A DNA stretch of 64,000 nucleotides from JAEHDI01 sp035455185 (GTDB lineage: Bacteria > Acidobacteriota > Terriglobia > Bryobacterales > Bryobacteraceae), in assembly GCA_035455185.1 (NCBI GenBank), contig DATIFQ010000412.1, positions 24,885-88,884 of the forward strand. The letters are read 5' to 3'. The translations under genes were made by a program, and so were the position numbers. Positions 15,719 to 24,843 of this stretch are shown here, piece after piece. The notes below the pieces were generated by a model, which worked only from the letters and a program-made list of their open reading frames with translations, was not told where the DNA came from and did no database searches. Each line of letters opens with the position of its first letter. Positions within the stretch are counted from its first letter, which is position 1.

Positions 15719-17149
15719 ATGCGTCTCGCCAGAGGTTTCTCCCCGGCGGCGGGAACTTTGATTCTGTGTCTGTGCACGGCGCGGGCTCTGTCCGGCCAGG
15801 CGCCCGCACCATCCAACCGAATCACGATCGACCCCGCAAAGCAGTTCCAGGTCATCGAAGGCTTCGGACTCAACTACACGGGCCCCTATTTCCGAAACGA
15901 TCAGAAACCCATGTTCGACATGCTCGTCAAGGACCTCGGTGCGAGCATGTTCCGGGTGGTCGCCTATTTCGTGTACAGCGACTGGGAGTCCACCAACGAC
16001 AACGATGATCCGCATTCCGCGAATTGGGAATACTACAATTCGCGCTATTCGAACCCCGTTTTCGAAGCGACGTGGAACGGCCTTCGGCACTTGAATTCGA
16101 TGGGTATCCGGCCGGTACTCGCTCTTATGGGACCCGTCCCCGACTGGATGGTCGAGGAGGGAACGCCTCCTCCGCAGCACAAGGTTTGCCAGAGTTCATC
16201 CAAACTCGGCCGCCTGAAGCCGGAGATGTACGATGAATTCGCCGAGACAGTCGTCACCATGGCCGCCTATGCGCGGCGGAAAGCAGGTGTCGACTTCGAT
16301 CTCTTCAGTCCGTTCAACGAAACGGACTGCTATCCGCCCGAGGGGCCGCGCGTGGATCCGGATGAAGTTGCGAAGGTCCTGACTGCGGTTGCCCGCCGCA
16401 TGAACCAGGAAGGTCTTGGCGATGTCCGTCTTGCGGTCGCCGACCACGCCATCATCACGACCGACTATATCAGCCCGGTCCTGAAGGACGCCGACTTGAT
16501 GAAACAGGTCGGCGCATTCACGGTTCACACATATGGTGAGGACTCGGTCGGTCCCCATGTGAAGAACGTCGCCCGGAGTGCGTTTCGCAATGTCCCGGTC
16601 TGGCTGACCGAATACGGCGACCTGAACGACCAGGACCAAACGTTCGAGAACGAATGGAAACGGTACTCTCTCGGCGCTAACCGCCGCGCTCTCACGGCTC
16701 TTAATCAGGGCGCCGGAGCGCTGTTCTATTTCAACGCCTTCGATGACTACGAGGAATGCGCCCGCCGCCTGACGTATTACGGTCTCTTTCGCAGCGCCGG
16801 CCAGGTTTACTCGCCGAAGAAGCGATACTACGCAACGAAGCAGCTGTACCACTTCGTCAAGCCGGGCGCACGGAGGATCGCCGTGACGACGGACGCTCAG
16901 GGCGTGACCATCTCAGCGTTCCAGGACGGCGAAAGTGATTCGCTGGTCGTTGTTGGCGTCAAGCAGGGGGGCCCAAATCGGCTGAAGATCACCTTGCCGG
17001 CGCCCAGCCGCGCGCCAAGAAGTTGGGACTTGTACATGACGACGCACTTGCTCGATTGCCGGAAGGTACAAACGATCCAGAACGCGGGTCCATCCCTGGA
17101 GATCGAACTGCCGGACGAGGCAGTCTTCACCTTGACCGGCAGATTTTAG
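15719..17149 (+). CDS. Exported glycoside hydrolase, clan GH-A (GH30-like)
   Basis: A 476-residue protein with a signal peptide (about residues 1-27, ending near ALSGQA). The opening IDPAKQFQVIEGFGLNY resembles the start of GH30 barrels. SPFNETDCYPPEG carries the likely acid/base Glu after Asn (N-E), and VPVWLTEYGDL carries the likely nucleophile Glu late in the barrel, as in clan GH-A retaining enzymes. A C-terminal beta-rich domain (about 385-476) follows, also GH30-like. It probably cleaves a plant or microbial polysaccharide outside the cytoplasm; the substrate is unknown. GGAGG spaced 7 nt upstream selects the ATG at 15719 over the one at 15713. Confidence 0.8.
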   Translation: MRLARGFSPAAGTLILCLCTARALSGQAPAPSNRITIDPAKQFQVIEGFGLNYTGPYFRNDQKPMFDMLVKDLGASMFRVVAYFVYSDWESTNDNDDPHSANWEYYNSRYSNPVFEATWNGLRHLNSMGIRPVLALMGPVPDWMVEEGTPPPQHKVCQSSSKLGRLKPEMYDEFAETVVTMAAYARRKAGVDFDLFSPFNETDCYPPEGPRVDPDEVAKVLTAVARRMNQEGLGDVRLAVADHAIITTDYISPVLKDADLMKQVGAFTVHTYGEDSVGPHVKNVARSAFRNVPVWLTEYGDLNDQDQTFENEWKRYSLGANRRALTALNQGAGALFYFNAFDDYEECARRLTYYGLFRSAGQVYSPKKRYYATKQLYHFVKPGARRIAVTTDAQGVTISAFQDGESDSLVVVGVKQGGPNRLKITLPAPSRAPRSWDLYMTTHLLDCRKVQTIQNAGPSLEIELPDEAVFTLTGRF

Positions 17150-17176
17150 CCTTTTGGCTGGTTCAGCCTGTTCAGG

Positions 17177-18127
17177 CTATTTCCGCGGATGGATCGCTTG
17201 TTCCGCCTTCTCGCGGCTGAAGTCGGCGGGCATCGCGCCCTCCGCAGTCTCGAACAACTCCTTCCACGACGGCGTCTTCGAAGCGATCCCGTCACGGGGA
17301 ATGTCAACACCCGCAATCCAGGCGATCCCGTTCAACAGCACTCTGCGGTAGTTATCGTCCGCCAGAGCCCAGTGGTAGTGCGCGCCGGTGAAACCGAAGC
17401 CCCGCCCGCCGCCGGGACGATCGTACGCCCACGCCACGTGCTCCGCCATCCCCTTGCGCGAGCGGACCACGGGATTTCCCGAGTGCGGGCCGTCCGGTCC
17501 TTGCCGGGTTGCGTCCGGAGGCACCGCAGTTAAGATCGGAGTCACGCCGTCCATGTTTTCGCGGAAGCGCATGTGGTAGTACCATTCGTCGCGCATCGTG
17601 AAGGGACGTACGCCGCGAGTCACCGGATGTTCGGGCAACCGTTCGAAACGGGCGGTCCAGATGGGATTTACCGACCAGTAGGTTTCGTAGTAACCGCCGA
17701 TCCACTGGAGCAACTTATCGCCGGGCTCACCTTCGGGAGCTACCAACGCATAGTGCAGCACGGCCAGGCCCACGCCTTTCTTCATCAGCGCGTCGAGCGC
17801 CTCAAGATGAGGCAGCATCGGGTGCTTGTCGCCGCCGTCCATGTAGATCACAACGGCGCTCGCATTATCAAAGTAAGACGGCTCGGCCGGCCAGCCGTCC
17901 CGGTGGACTATCGCCTCCACGCCCGGCAAACTCTCGTTGAGGCGCTTCGCCAGAAATAGGCAGCCTGCGTTGTGGGAATGCTCACCGTAACCGTGCGTCT
18001 TCACGCCGGCGATGAACACGATCCGCTTCTTCGGAGCCCCCGACGCACTCAGCCCCGCCAGAGTGCCAACGAAAGTCCGGCGAGAGAACAGCGGGCGGCC
18101 ATCAGAGCACAGGAAGTCACTGGACAT
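17177..18127 (-). CDS. Exported ThuA-domain protein
   Basis: A 316-residue protein with a twin-arginine leader (SRRTFVGTLAG at about residues 15-25). The mature part is a ThuA (trehalose-utilisation-like, glutamine-amidotransferase-like fold) domain: IVFIAGVKTHGYGEHSH, VVIYMDGGDKHPM, GVGLAVLHYALV, VTRGVRPFTMRDEWYYHMRF, and GRGFGFTGAHYHWALADDNYRRVLLNGIAWIAG near the end. ThuA proteins are linked to sugar catabolism, with some acting on ketosugars or heme-like ligands. The ATG at 18127 gives a compact Tat leader; an ATG at 18181 would extend it. It converges with the glycoside hydrolase gene. Confidence 0.85.
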   Translation of the reverse strand: MSSDFLCSDGRPLFSRRTFVGTLAGLSASGAPKKRIVFIAGVKTHGYGEHSHNAGCLFLAKRLNESLPGVEAIVHRDGWPAEPSYFDNASAVVIYMDGGDKHPMLPHLEALDALMKKGVGLAVLHYALVAPEGEPGDKLLQWIGGYYETYWSVNPIWTARFERLPEHPVTRGVRPFTMRDEWYYHMRFRENMDGVTPILTAVPPDATRQGPDGPHSGNPVVRSRKGMAEHVAWAYDRPGGGRGFGFTGAHYHWALADDNYRRVLLNGIAWIAGVDIPRDGIASKTPSWKELFETAEGAMPADFSREKAEQAIHPRK

Positions 18128-18480
18128 GAACCGTACTCTAACATCGTTCAGGCGGAGTGTTCCGGCGGCGTTAGCGCCCAACGCCGAACCACGGCATGCT
18201 GGTCAGGTTGACATTGATGGCGAGATCAGCGGGTGTTCCCGGCGAGGGCGTCCGGCGGCGCGGTCGCAGGTTCCGAATCGTGCCGGTCTCCATCACAAAG
18301 CCGTCCCCTGCCGGAAGGTCCTCAAGATGGCGGTTCAATCATCGGCGGCCCGACAAAGATGAGGTCGTTCTCACGAATATCGTCTCAAGTTCAGACATTC
18401 CCCCGTTTTACCCACATGCCCGACTTTCGTTGCGGGAGCAGTTTGCACAGAAGAAACGCTCCGGTCGCTTCCCGTCTACA
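18128..18480. other. Stretch without a supported gene
   Basis: About 350 bp upstream of the ThuA gene. Short open frames exist on both strands, but none shows a recognisable domain or ribosome binding site. It probably holds the ThuA promoter plus decayed sequence belonging to the neighbouring relic. Confidence 0.4.
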
Positions 18481-18841
18481 GCACCGCAGAACGCAAACGA
18501 CCACAGGTCGGGCAAGGGCGACAGCAACTACGACATCCGGCAGACGATGACAACCAATGGGGTCTGGATGTTGCCGTTCGGGCCGGGTCAGCGATTCCTA
18601 CAAAGCCAGGGATTCGCGGGAAAGCTGGTGGGCCGGTGGGAACTGAGCGCCTTTCACGCCGCGCGCACGGGAAGGGCGACTAACTTCTCCATAAGCCGCA
18701 GCTCGAAAGATCTGCCGGACGGTAACAGCAGCAACCAGCGTCCCGACGTTGTGCCCGGCGTTTCCATCTACCCGGAACACCAGACCCTCGACAACTGGTT
18801 CAACATCGCCGCTTTCGCGGTTCCAGCCAAGGGGACATACG
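18480..18841 (+). pseudogene. Fragment of an Oar-like TonB-dependent receptor
   Basis: An open stretch encodes a piece that resembles the C-terminal beta-barrel of the large carboxypeptidase-regulatory-domain TonB receptors common in Acidobacteriota. Diagnostic phrases are SNYDIRQTMTTNGVWMLPFG, LVGRWELSAFHAARTG, NFSISRSSKDLPDGN, QRPDVVPGVSIYP and NWFNIAAFAVPAKGTYG. Full receptors are over 1000 residues, so the plug and most of the barrel are missing, and the last barrel strands are also lost. The fragment ends exactly where phytase-like sequence begins, suggesting a deletion junction near 18840. It is not expected to make a functional protein. Confidence 0.7.
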
Positions 18842-19889
18842 GATCACCACGATTCTGTTGTGCCTGTCTCTGCCTGGCTGGGGCGAAACCCGTCTGTGAC
18901 GGCCATTGAGCCGGCCGTTGCGACGGCACCAGTCGGTGAGGATCCGGACGACCCGGCTGTCTGGGTCAACCCCTCCGATCCGGCCCGAAGCCTGGTCCTC
19001 GGGACGAACAAGACCGGCGCTCCGCAAGGGGCACTGTATGTCTTCGATCTGAAAGGCAAGATGCTCCAGAAGATCTCTAACCTCGACCGTCCGAACAACA
19101 TGGACATCGAGTACGGGTTGGTCCTGAACGGGCAGCCCACCGACATCGCTGTACTCACGGAGCGTTACCGGCAGAGGCTTCGCGTCTTCCGGATCGCATC
19201 CGACGGTTCCGGTCTGATGCGCTATTTCCTCGGGCGGCGGCATGCGCGTGTTTGAGGACCAGCAAGGGGAAGTCAGCCACCCCCATGGGTATCGCTCTCT
19301 ACCGCCGTCCGCGGGATGGCGGTCTTCGCCAATGTCGGCCGGAAGACTGGGGCCCAAGCAAGGCTATCTCTGGCAGTACAGGCTGGAGGACGACGGGGTG
19401 GGCCTGGTGAAAGGCACAAAGGTCCGAGAGTTCGGCCGATTCAGCGGAACCGGTGAAGTTGAGGCGATCACGGTCGATGACGCCGTCGGGTACGTGTACT
19501 ACGCCGACGAGGGCGACGGCATCCACAAATGGCACGCAGACCCAGACCATCCCATGGCTACCCGCGAACTGGCGCATTTCGGCCGAAAGGGATTCAAGGC
19601 TGACCGGGAGGGAATCGCAATCTATGCGCGTCCCGACGGAACCGGGTACCTTCTTTGCACCGATCAACTGCCTGGCACGAGTGAGTACCGCGTGTATCGC
19701 AGGGAGGGCAAGGCCGGAAGACCCCATGACCATTCCTAGGTGGTGAATATTCTTCGTGGCCCAGCCGACTCCACCGATGGGCTCGAGGCGACCTCTGCCC
19801 CACTTGGTCCGCAGTTTGCCCGCGGTCTGCTGGTGGCTATGAACAGCGGCGGGAAGAGCTTTCCGGTTTTCTCGTTCCCGGAGTTTTGA
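18842..19889 (+). pseudogene. Frameshifted beta-propeller phytase (3-phytase-like)
   Basis: Phytase-like sequence is spread over several frames. A leader-like piece (ITTILLCLSLPGWGETRL) ends in a stop. In another frame follow AVATAPVGEDPDDPAVWVNP, GTNKTGAPQGALYVFDLKGK and PTDIAVLTERYRQRLRVFRI to about 19215. The sequence then shifts repeatedly between 19215 and 19360: PMGIALYRRPRDG, AVFANVGRKTG and PKQGYLWQYRLED lie in three different frames. EVEAITVDDAVGYVYYADEG and GIAIYARPDGTGYLLCTDQ continue to about 19739, and the C-terminus ILRGPADSTDGLEATS and GLLVAMNSGGKSFPVFS ends at TGA 19887-19889. At least four disruptions are needed, so this is a decayed gene, not a sequencing slip. Confidence 0.8.
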
Positions 19890-19925
19890 GCGGTCGCCGG
19901 CAGCAGACACACGTCGAGCCGTTCC

Positions 19926-21221
19926 CTACACCGTCGGTTCGCCGTGGACCTCGATTTCGTCGGGGTCGGTGCCGGCCTCTGGCGGCTCGGGGAGCCGGCC
20001 GCTGAGGTGAGCCCAGGCCCAAAACACGGCGGTCGAGGAACTGAGTACGCCGGACCAGACGCCGATTGCGCGCACCGTCATCGATTCGGAAGCGATCCCG
20101 GCTCCCATCATCGAAAGCATCATCGTCGACCACGTCATCGATTCGAGCGTGGAGAACACCCGGCCGCGAAACTCCCCGGATACGTGGCGTAGCAACTGCG
20201 AGAAATTCAGGATCGAAGACACCGCCACCGCGGCCCGTGACAGCGCGATGAAGACCAGCGCCAGCCAGAATGGTTTGGAGAGCGCGAACAGGACGTACGC
20301 CGCGCCGTGGATCACGTAGCAGACGGCAATCGTCCACTTATAGCTCTCGAAGCTGATGCGCTTGCCCATCCAGTGACCGATCCCTCCGCCGACTAGGAGT
20401 CCGAGGCCGGCGAAACTCCAGAGGATGCCGATACCGGCCGCACCCCGCTTGAAAACGAGTTCTCCGAAGAGACTGAACAGGATCTGCGCAGCGCCGCCTC
20501 CAGTCGCCCAACCGACATGGATTAACGCGATGCCGAGAATGAGCGGGCTGGCGCGCATGTAGCGCAGTCCCTCGGCATACTCGTGCCAAGGCCGGACGAC
20601 TTCTGTCTCGGTCAGCGCCGTCCGCTTCGACCGGAATCCGCCCTTCGGCATCCTCAGACTGGAAATTGCCCAAGCCGAGAACAGGAATGACAGGAAGTTA
20701 AGAAAAAAGGCCCACTCGTAACCAAGATGCGCGGCGCTCAAGCCTGCCGTCATCGTGCCTATGGTGAGCGTTGTCCATTGAGTAGTCTGTGTCAGCGAGT
20801 TGGCAGTGTGCAGTTCCTCGCGGCTGGCGATGGTTGGAAGAATCGACGCGCGGCCGCTGGTAAAGAACGGCGAGGCGAACATGAGCAGGCCGCTGAGAAC
20901 GTAGAGAAGCCACGGCTCGGGCCGCGACACGGTAAAGATGAACATCAGGGCGACTGCCGCGCGGAGCAGATCGCTGATGATCATGATGCGCTTGCGATCC
21001 ATGCGATCGAGCAGAACGCCCGCAAGCGGCCCGGCAAGCACGACCGCCAGCCCGCGAGACAGCATGATGCCGGTGACGACCATGCCGGATCCGGTGCGCT
21101 CGACAGCGAGACTGAAGACCGCAATGTTGTTGAAGTGGTCGCCGATCTCACTTACTACCTGTCCCATCCAGGTATAGCGGTAATTCCGGTTCTGCCCGAG
21201 AAGCCGCCGAAAGCCCGCCAT
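19926..21221 (-). CDS. MFS transporter
   Basis: A 431-residue major facilitator with about 12 membrane helices. The start FRRLLGQNRNYRYTWMGQVVSEIGDHF and motif A in LAGVLLDRMDRKRIMIISDLLR place it with the MFS_3 (EntS-like) exporters. The C-terminal tail after the last helix is acidic (PEPPEAGTDPDEIEVHG). The ATG at 21221 overlaps the stop of the EamA gene (ATGA), so it is the last gene of a coupled operon. The substrate is unknown, but it sits in one operon with a second transporter and a MenC/NAAAR-like enzyme. Confidence 0.88.
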   Translation of the reverse strand: MAGFRRLLGQNRNYRYTWMGQVVSEIGDHFNNIAVFSLAVERTGSGMVVTGIMLSRGLAVVLAGPLAGVLLDRMDRKRIMIISDLLRAAVALMFIFTVSRPEPWLLYVLSGLLMFASPFFTSGRASILPTIASREELHTANSLTQTTQWTTLTIGTMTAGLSAAHLGYEWAFFLNFLSFLFSAWAISSLRMPKGGFRSKRTALTETEVVRPWHEYAEGLRYMRASPLILGIALIHVGWATGGGAAQILFSLFGELVFKRGAAGIGILWSFAGLGLLVGGGIGHWMGKRISFESYKWTIAVCYVIHGAAYVLFALSKPFWLALVFIALSRAAVAVSSILNFSQLLRHVSGEFRGRVFSTLESMTWSTMMLSMMGAGIASESMTVRAIGVWSGVLSSSTAVFWAWAHLSGRLPEPPEAGTDPDEIEVHGEPTV

Positions 21222-22132
21222 CAGGCCCGCTCCGCGATGAAAACGCCGGTCAGCACAAGCGCACCGCCGGTGACGAGGCCGGCGGTGACCGGCTCGCCGA
21301 AGATGAGCGCCGCTGCGGATGTCGCCAGCAAGGGCTGAAGGTAACTGAACGCCGAGACACGCGAGGCAGGTATGTAAGTAAGTGCGTAGTAAAAGATCAG
21401 GTAACAGACAAGTGATGGGAAAACGGCCATGTACACGAAGCTGAGCCAGGCTTTCACGCTCACCTGGGCGAAGGAGAAATCCCAGGCGTACCAGAGCGTC
21501 AGCGGCGAAAGCATCACCGCGCCGCCAACATAAGCGAACATGTTCACCGTCACGCTGCCGTGCCGCGCCGTGATCTGCTTGCCGAAGACCGTGAAGAACG
21601 CGAACGAGAGCGCGGCCATCAGAATCCAACCGTCACCGAACAACGAGGCGCCGGAGGTCTTCGCGGGCGCTACGCTCAGCACCGTCACGCCTCCGATGGC
21701 GGTCAGCATGCCGGCGACACGCCTTCCCGTGATCCGCTCCTGACCGACAATTCCGGCGAGAAGCAGCACGAACAGGGGAGTCTGCGACATCAGGATGGAC
21801 GAGTGCGCGACGCTCGTGTTGTTGAGGCCAATGACGAAACTGAGCTGGTTCACGGCCACACCCATCAACCCCAGGAACAGGAAGCGGGGCAACTCGTCCC
21901 GGTCCCAATTCATGCGGACGGGATCGCGGCGGCGCATCCAGAGGTAGACCGGTAGAATGAGCGCCCCGGCGAGCGACACACGCATGCCGCCAAGAAGTAG
22001 GGGCGGAATCTCCCGCAGCGCGACCTTACCGATCAGGAAATTCATCGCCCAGAACAACACCATCAAGACGATCAATGAGTAGAGGCGCAGCGCGGAGGGC
22101 TGCGCCCCCCGATGCGGGTCGGGTTCGCTCAA
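21221..22132 (-). CDS. EamA/DMT family transporter
   Basis: A 303-residue drug/metabolite transporter with ten predicted helices in two EamA repeats (about 15-145 and 160-295). Typical stretches are LFWAMNFLIGKVALREIPPL in the first helix pair and LFGEPVTAGLVTGGALVLTGV at the end. The family exports amino acids, sugars or drugs. I placed the start at a TTG whose TGA-overlap with the menC stop (TTGA) gives continuous coupling; no ATG lies between that point and the first helix except one inside it. The stop overlaps the MFS start. Confidence 0.85.
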   Translation of the reverse strand: MSEPDPHRGAQPSALRLYSLIVLMVLFWAMNFLIGKVALREIPPLLLGGMRVSLAGALILPVYLWMRRRDPVRMNWDRDELPRFLFLGLMGVAVNQLSFVIGLNNTSVAHSSILMSQTPLFVLLLAGIVGQERITGRRVAGMLTAIGGVTVLSVAPAKTSGASLFGDGWILMAALSFAFFTVFGKQITARHGSVTVNMFAYVGGAVMLSPLTLWYAWDFSFAQVSVKAWLSFVYMAVFPSLVCYLIFYYALTYIPASRVSAFSYLQPLLATSAAALIFGEPVTAGLVTGGALVLTGVFIAERA

Positions 22133-23244
22133 CCGGCGGCCTCCTCGCGAATGGTGATGGAGCGGATGAAGTCGAGGTCGAGCTTGTAACCGAAGCCGGC
22201 GCCTTCTCGAACCTCGATCGTGCCCCGCGGTGTGACTTCCACTGGCGGGACAATCACGTCCCGCGACCAGTACCGCTTGCTGGCGGAGACGTCTCCAGGC
22301 AACACGAAGTTCGGTAGCGTCGAGAGCGCAATGTTGTGGGCGCGCCCGACGCCCGACTCGAGCATGCCGCCGCACCAGACTGGCACGCCGGCGGCCTGTG
22401 CCACGTCGTGGACCCGCCTGGCTTCGGCGAAGCCGCCGACGCGGCCAAGCTTGATGTTGATAATTCGGCAGGCGCCGAGGCGGATGGCCTGCTCGGCGTG
22501 ATGGGCTGTGCGGATGCATTCATCGAGGCAGATCGGCGTGTCGAGCCTTCGTTGAAGCTCGGCGTGGTCGATGATGTCGTCGTGCGCGAGCGGCTGCTCG
22601 ATCATCATCAGGTAGAACTCGTCAAGGCGCTTCAGGCGGTCCGCGTCGGCGAGTGTGTAAGCCGAGTTCGCGTCGGCCATCAGCTTGATGCCCGGCCAGC
22701 GTTCACGCACCGCGCGAACGACGTCCACGTCCCAGCCCGGCTTGATCTTCATCTTGATCCGCTGGTAGCCGGCGGTGAGCTCTGTTTCGATCTTGCCGAG
22801 CAGTTGCTCGACCGAATTCTGGATGCCGATCGACACGCCACAGGAGATTTCCTTGTGTGCACCGCCGCCGATGCGCTTCCAGAGCGGCTCGCCGGCAAGA
22901 CGTGCCTCGAGGTCCCACAGCGCAACCTCCAGACCGGCGCACGCCATGCGGTGGCCGCGGATGTGCCCGGTCAGCGGAGCGGCTTCCACCGCGCTTTGGA
23001 GCGTCCGGCCCTGTATACGCGGAATGGCATAGTCGCGCAGGATCATCCATGCGGATTCCGTCCACTCCTCGTTATAGAAAGGGTTCTCACCCGCGGTAAC
23101 TTCGCCCCAGCCGGAGACGCCGCCGGCGATGGCTTCAACAAAGATGATCTTCCGCTCTGTGGTGCGACCGAAGCTGGTCTCAAAGAAGTGGACCAGCGGC
23201 ATGCGCACGAGGCGCAGAATGACTCGCTCTACTCTAATTTCCAT
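22129..23244 (-). CDS. menC: o-Succinylbenzoate synthase / N-acylamino acid racemase family (MenC-like)
   Basis: A 371-residue enolase-superfamily enzyme. The catalytic set is complete: KMKIKPG (Lys of the K-x-K motif), LMADANSAY (Asp ligand), MIEQPLAHDD (Glu ligand), ICLDECIR (Asp ligand) and INIKLGRVGGF (second catalytic Lys). The length and N-terminus (VILRLVRMPLVHFFETSFG) match the OSBS/NAAAR subgroup, which either makes o-succinylbenzoate for menaquinone or racemises N-acyl amino acids. No other men genes are nearby, and the next upstream gene is a GNAT acyltransferase, so N-acyl amino acid racemisation is a serious alternative. It overlaps the GNAT gene by 16 nt and EamA by TTGA. Confidence 0.85.
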   Translation of the reverse strand: MEIRVERVILRLVRMPLVHFFETSFGRTTERKIIFVEAIAGGVSGWGEVTAGENPFYNEEWTESAWMILRDYAIPRIQGRTLQSAVEAAPLTGHIRGHRMACAGLEVALWDLEARLAGEPLWKRIGGGAHKEISCGVSIGIQNSVEQLLGKIETELTAGYQRIKMKIKPGWDVDVVRAVRERWPGIKLMADANSAYTLADADRLKRLDEFYLMMIEQPLAHDDIIDHAELQRRLDTPICLDECIRTAHHAEQAIRLGACRIINIKLGRVGGFAEARRVHDVAQAAGVPVWCGGMLESGVGRAHNIALSTLPNFVLPGDVSASKRYWSRDVIVPPVEVTPRGTIEVREGAGFGYKLDLDFIRSITIREEAAG

Positions 23245-23987
23245 TGGCCTAACAGGTAGATACCTTCCTTCTCTGTGCGCTCAAACCCAACGACGGCGAG
23301 ACTCCGTTCGAAACCACGGAGGAATTGCTCGCTGACGGACTTCTGAACTTCACGGGCCTGCTTGGGGTCCTCGCGGCGGATTGTCTGGATGGCCGCGGGA
23401 ACCACGATTTGTCCTTCAATCTCCGGTATGGGGGGGCGCTGTCCGGACAGCAGCGCTTCGACGTAGAGGCTCGAGATCCACCACTCGGCGACGCAGCGGT
23501 CGGTGGGCATTCCCGAGTGGAGGGCGCTAGTGGTGGTACCGTACTGGTTCAGCACGAAACGGCGGACAACGGCGCCAAGCCGCTCGATGTTGAAGTAAGC
23601 GTTCTTCAGCTCCAGCGGGTCGAAAGTCCACTCGATCAGCTCGATACCGCGTAGCATGGCGTCATTGCGCTGCTCGAGCTTGAGCATGCGGCCGATGCCA
23701 CGGTTGGTGTAGTCGGGCAGCACTCCGAGCATGTGGCTGTGCAGGTATGACAGCCCGTTTGACTTCAGGCCCGGAATCGCAAGGCAGAAGGCGATCATGC
23801 GACCGCCTTCAAAGGCGCCCAAGGCTTGGCCCCCGATCTTGGTGGCAACGACGAACAGGCGCACGGGCAGCAATTCGATGTCGCTGAAACTCCAGATCTG
23901 CTGCTGGAGCCGAACGGCGTCTCCGAATTCGGCGTGTGTGCGCAGCGGCCTCACCTCGATCACGTTTGTCGTTTCGCTTCCTCCCAT
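23229..23987 (-). CDS. GNAT-superfamily acyltransferase, COG3375-like
   Basis: A 252-residue protein with a GNAT core. FCLAIPGLKSNGLSYLHSHMLGVLPDYTNRGIGRMLKLEQR contains the acyl-CoA binding R/Q-x-x-G-x-G/A loop (NRGIGRML). EWTFDPLELKNAYFNIERLGAVVRRF is characteristic of the COG3375-type family. The C-terminal half ends with RGFERSLAVVGFERTEKEGIYLLGQW. Such proteins often sit next to MenC/NAAAR-like racemases, which hints at making or handling N-acyl amino acids. It overlaps mazG by 28 nt and menC by 16 nt, so it is translated as part of the same operon. Confidence 0.8.
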   Translation of the reverse strand: MGGSETTNVIEVRPLRTHAEFGDAVRLQQQIWSFSDIELLPVRLFVVATKIGGQALGAFEGGRMIAFCLAIPGLKSNGLSYLHSHMLGVLPDYTNRGIGRMLKLEQRNDAMLRGIELIEWTFDPLELKNAYFNIERLGAVVRRFVLNQYGTTTSALHSGMPTDRCVAEWWISSLYVEALLSGQRPPIPEIEGQIVVPAAIQTIRREDPKQAREVQKSVSEQFLRGFERSLAVVGFERTEKEGIYLLGQWKLE

Positions 23988-24766
23988 AGTTGATCCATCT
24001 CCTCGAGTGTTGCTTCGGAAAGCGGGCGGCCCCGGGCGTTGAGCTTTCGCTCAAGGTAGCCGAAGCGGCCGCGAAACTTGGCGTTTGTGCCGCGTAGCGC
24101 CTGCTCGGCGTCCACCTTCAGCAGACGGGCAAGATTCACTACTGCGAACAGAAGGTCGCCGAGTTCGTGCTCTATCTCGTCGGGAAGGCCGCGGCGGCGG
24201 GACTCGGCGAGCTCCTTCAGCTCTTCATCGAGCTTGGCGAGTACCTGGTCCGGGTTCTCCCAGTCAAAACCGACGGTAGAGGCGCGAGACGTAAGCTGTT
24301 GCGCCTCCACGAGGGCCGGCATCGAGCGCGGTACGTTGTCGAGAAGTCCCGGCCGGCTCGCAGGTTTCTCGCGGTTCTCTTGCCGCTTGATCTCGTCCCA
24401 GCGCTGCTTGACCTCACCGGCGGTCTTGGCGTCGCCGTCCGCGAAAACGTGCGGGTGGCGGCGGACGAGCTTTTCCACGATGGCGTCGAGGGAGTCCTCG
24501 ATGGAGAATGTGCCCTCCTCCTCGGCGATGCGGGCTAAGAACACGGCCTGGAGCATAAGATCGCCAAGTTCATCGGCGAGCGCCTTCCAGTCTCGGCTGT
24601 CGATGGCATCGAGAACCTCATAGGTTTCTTCGAGCGTGTACGGCTTGATCGAGTCGAAGGTCTGCTCCCGGTCCCAAGGACAGCCGTCCGGTGCGCGCAA
24701 GCGGGCCATGATTTCGACCAGTCGCCGAAACTTCTCCCCAGCGGCCGAAGAACGTGCGTTTGCCAT
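23960..24766 (-). CDS. mazG: Nucleoside triphosphate pyrophosphohydrolase
   Basis: A 268-residue MazG with two MazG domains. The first has LRAPDGCPWDREQTFDSIKPYTLEETYEVLDAI and ELGDLMLQAVFLARIAEE; the second has DQVLAKLDEELKELAE and HELGDLLFAVVNLARLL. E-E-x-x-E and E-L-G-D are the metal-binding motifs. The enzyme hydrolyses noncanonical NTPs to NMP and pyrophosphate. The ATG at 24766 fits the family start (KFRRLVEIMARLR shortly after). It is the first gene of the mazG-GNAT-menC-EamA-MFS operon, although its role seems unrelated to the rest. Confidence 0.92.
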   Translation of the reverse strand: MANARSSAAGEKFRRLVEIMARLRAPDGCPWDREQTFDSIKPYTLEETYEVLDAIDSRDWKALADELGDLMLQAVFLARIAEEEGTFSIEDSLDAIVEKLVRRHPHVFADGDAKTAGEVKQRWDEIKRQENREKPASRPGLLDNVPRSMPALVEAQQLTSRASTVGFDWENPDQVLAKLDEELKELAESRRRGLPDEIEHELGDLLFAVVNLARLLKVDAEQALRGTNAKFRGRFGYLERKLNARGRPLSEATLEEMDQLWEEAKRQT

Positions 24767-24829
24767 ATGCCGGAAGCTCACTATTGTCGCATTTTCACCC
24801 CAGCCGGCTAGCAAACCGGGGGTGCGCGG

Positions 24830-24835
24830 TAGAAT
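24830..24835 (+). promoter_or_regulatory. -10-like box TAGAAT before the DUF1844 gene
   Basis: TAGAAT ends 8 nt before the ATG at 24844, with no Shine-Dalgarno between. It lies in the 77-bp gap between mazG (minus) and DUF1844 (plus). Confidence 0.4.
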
Positions 24836-24843
24836 GGAATGCA

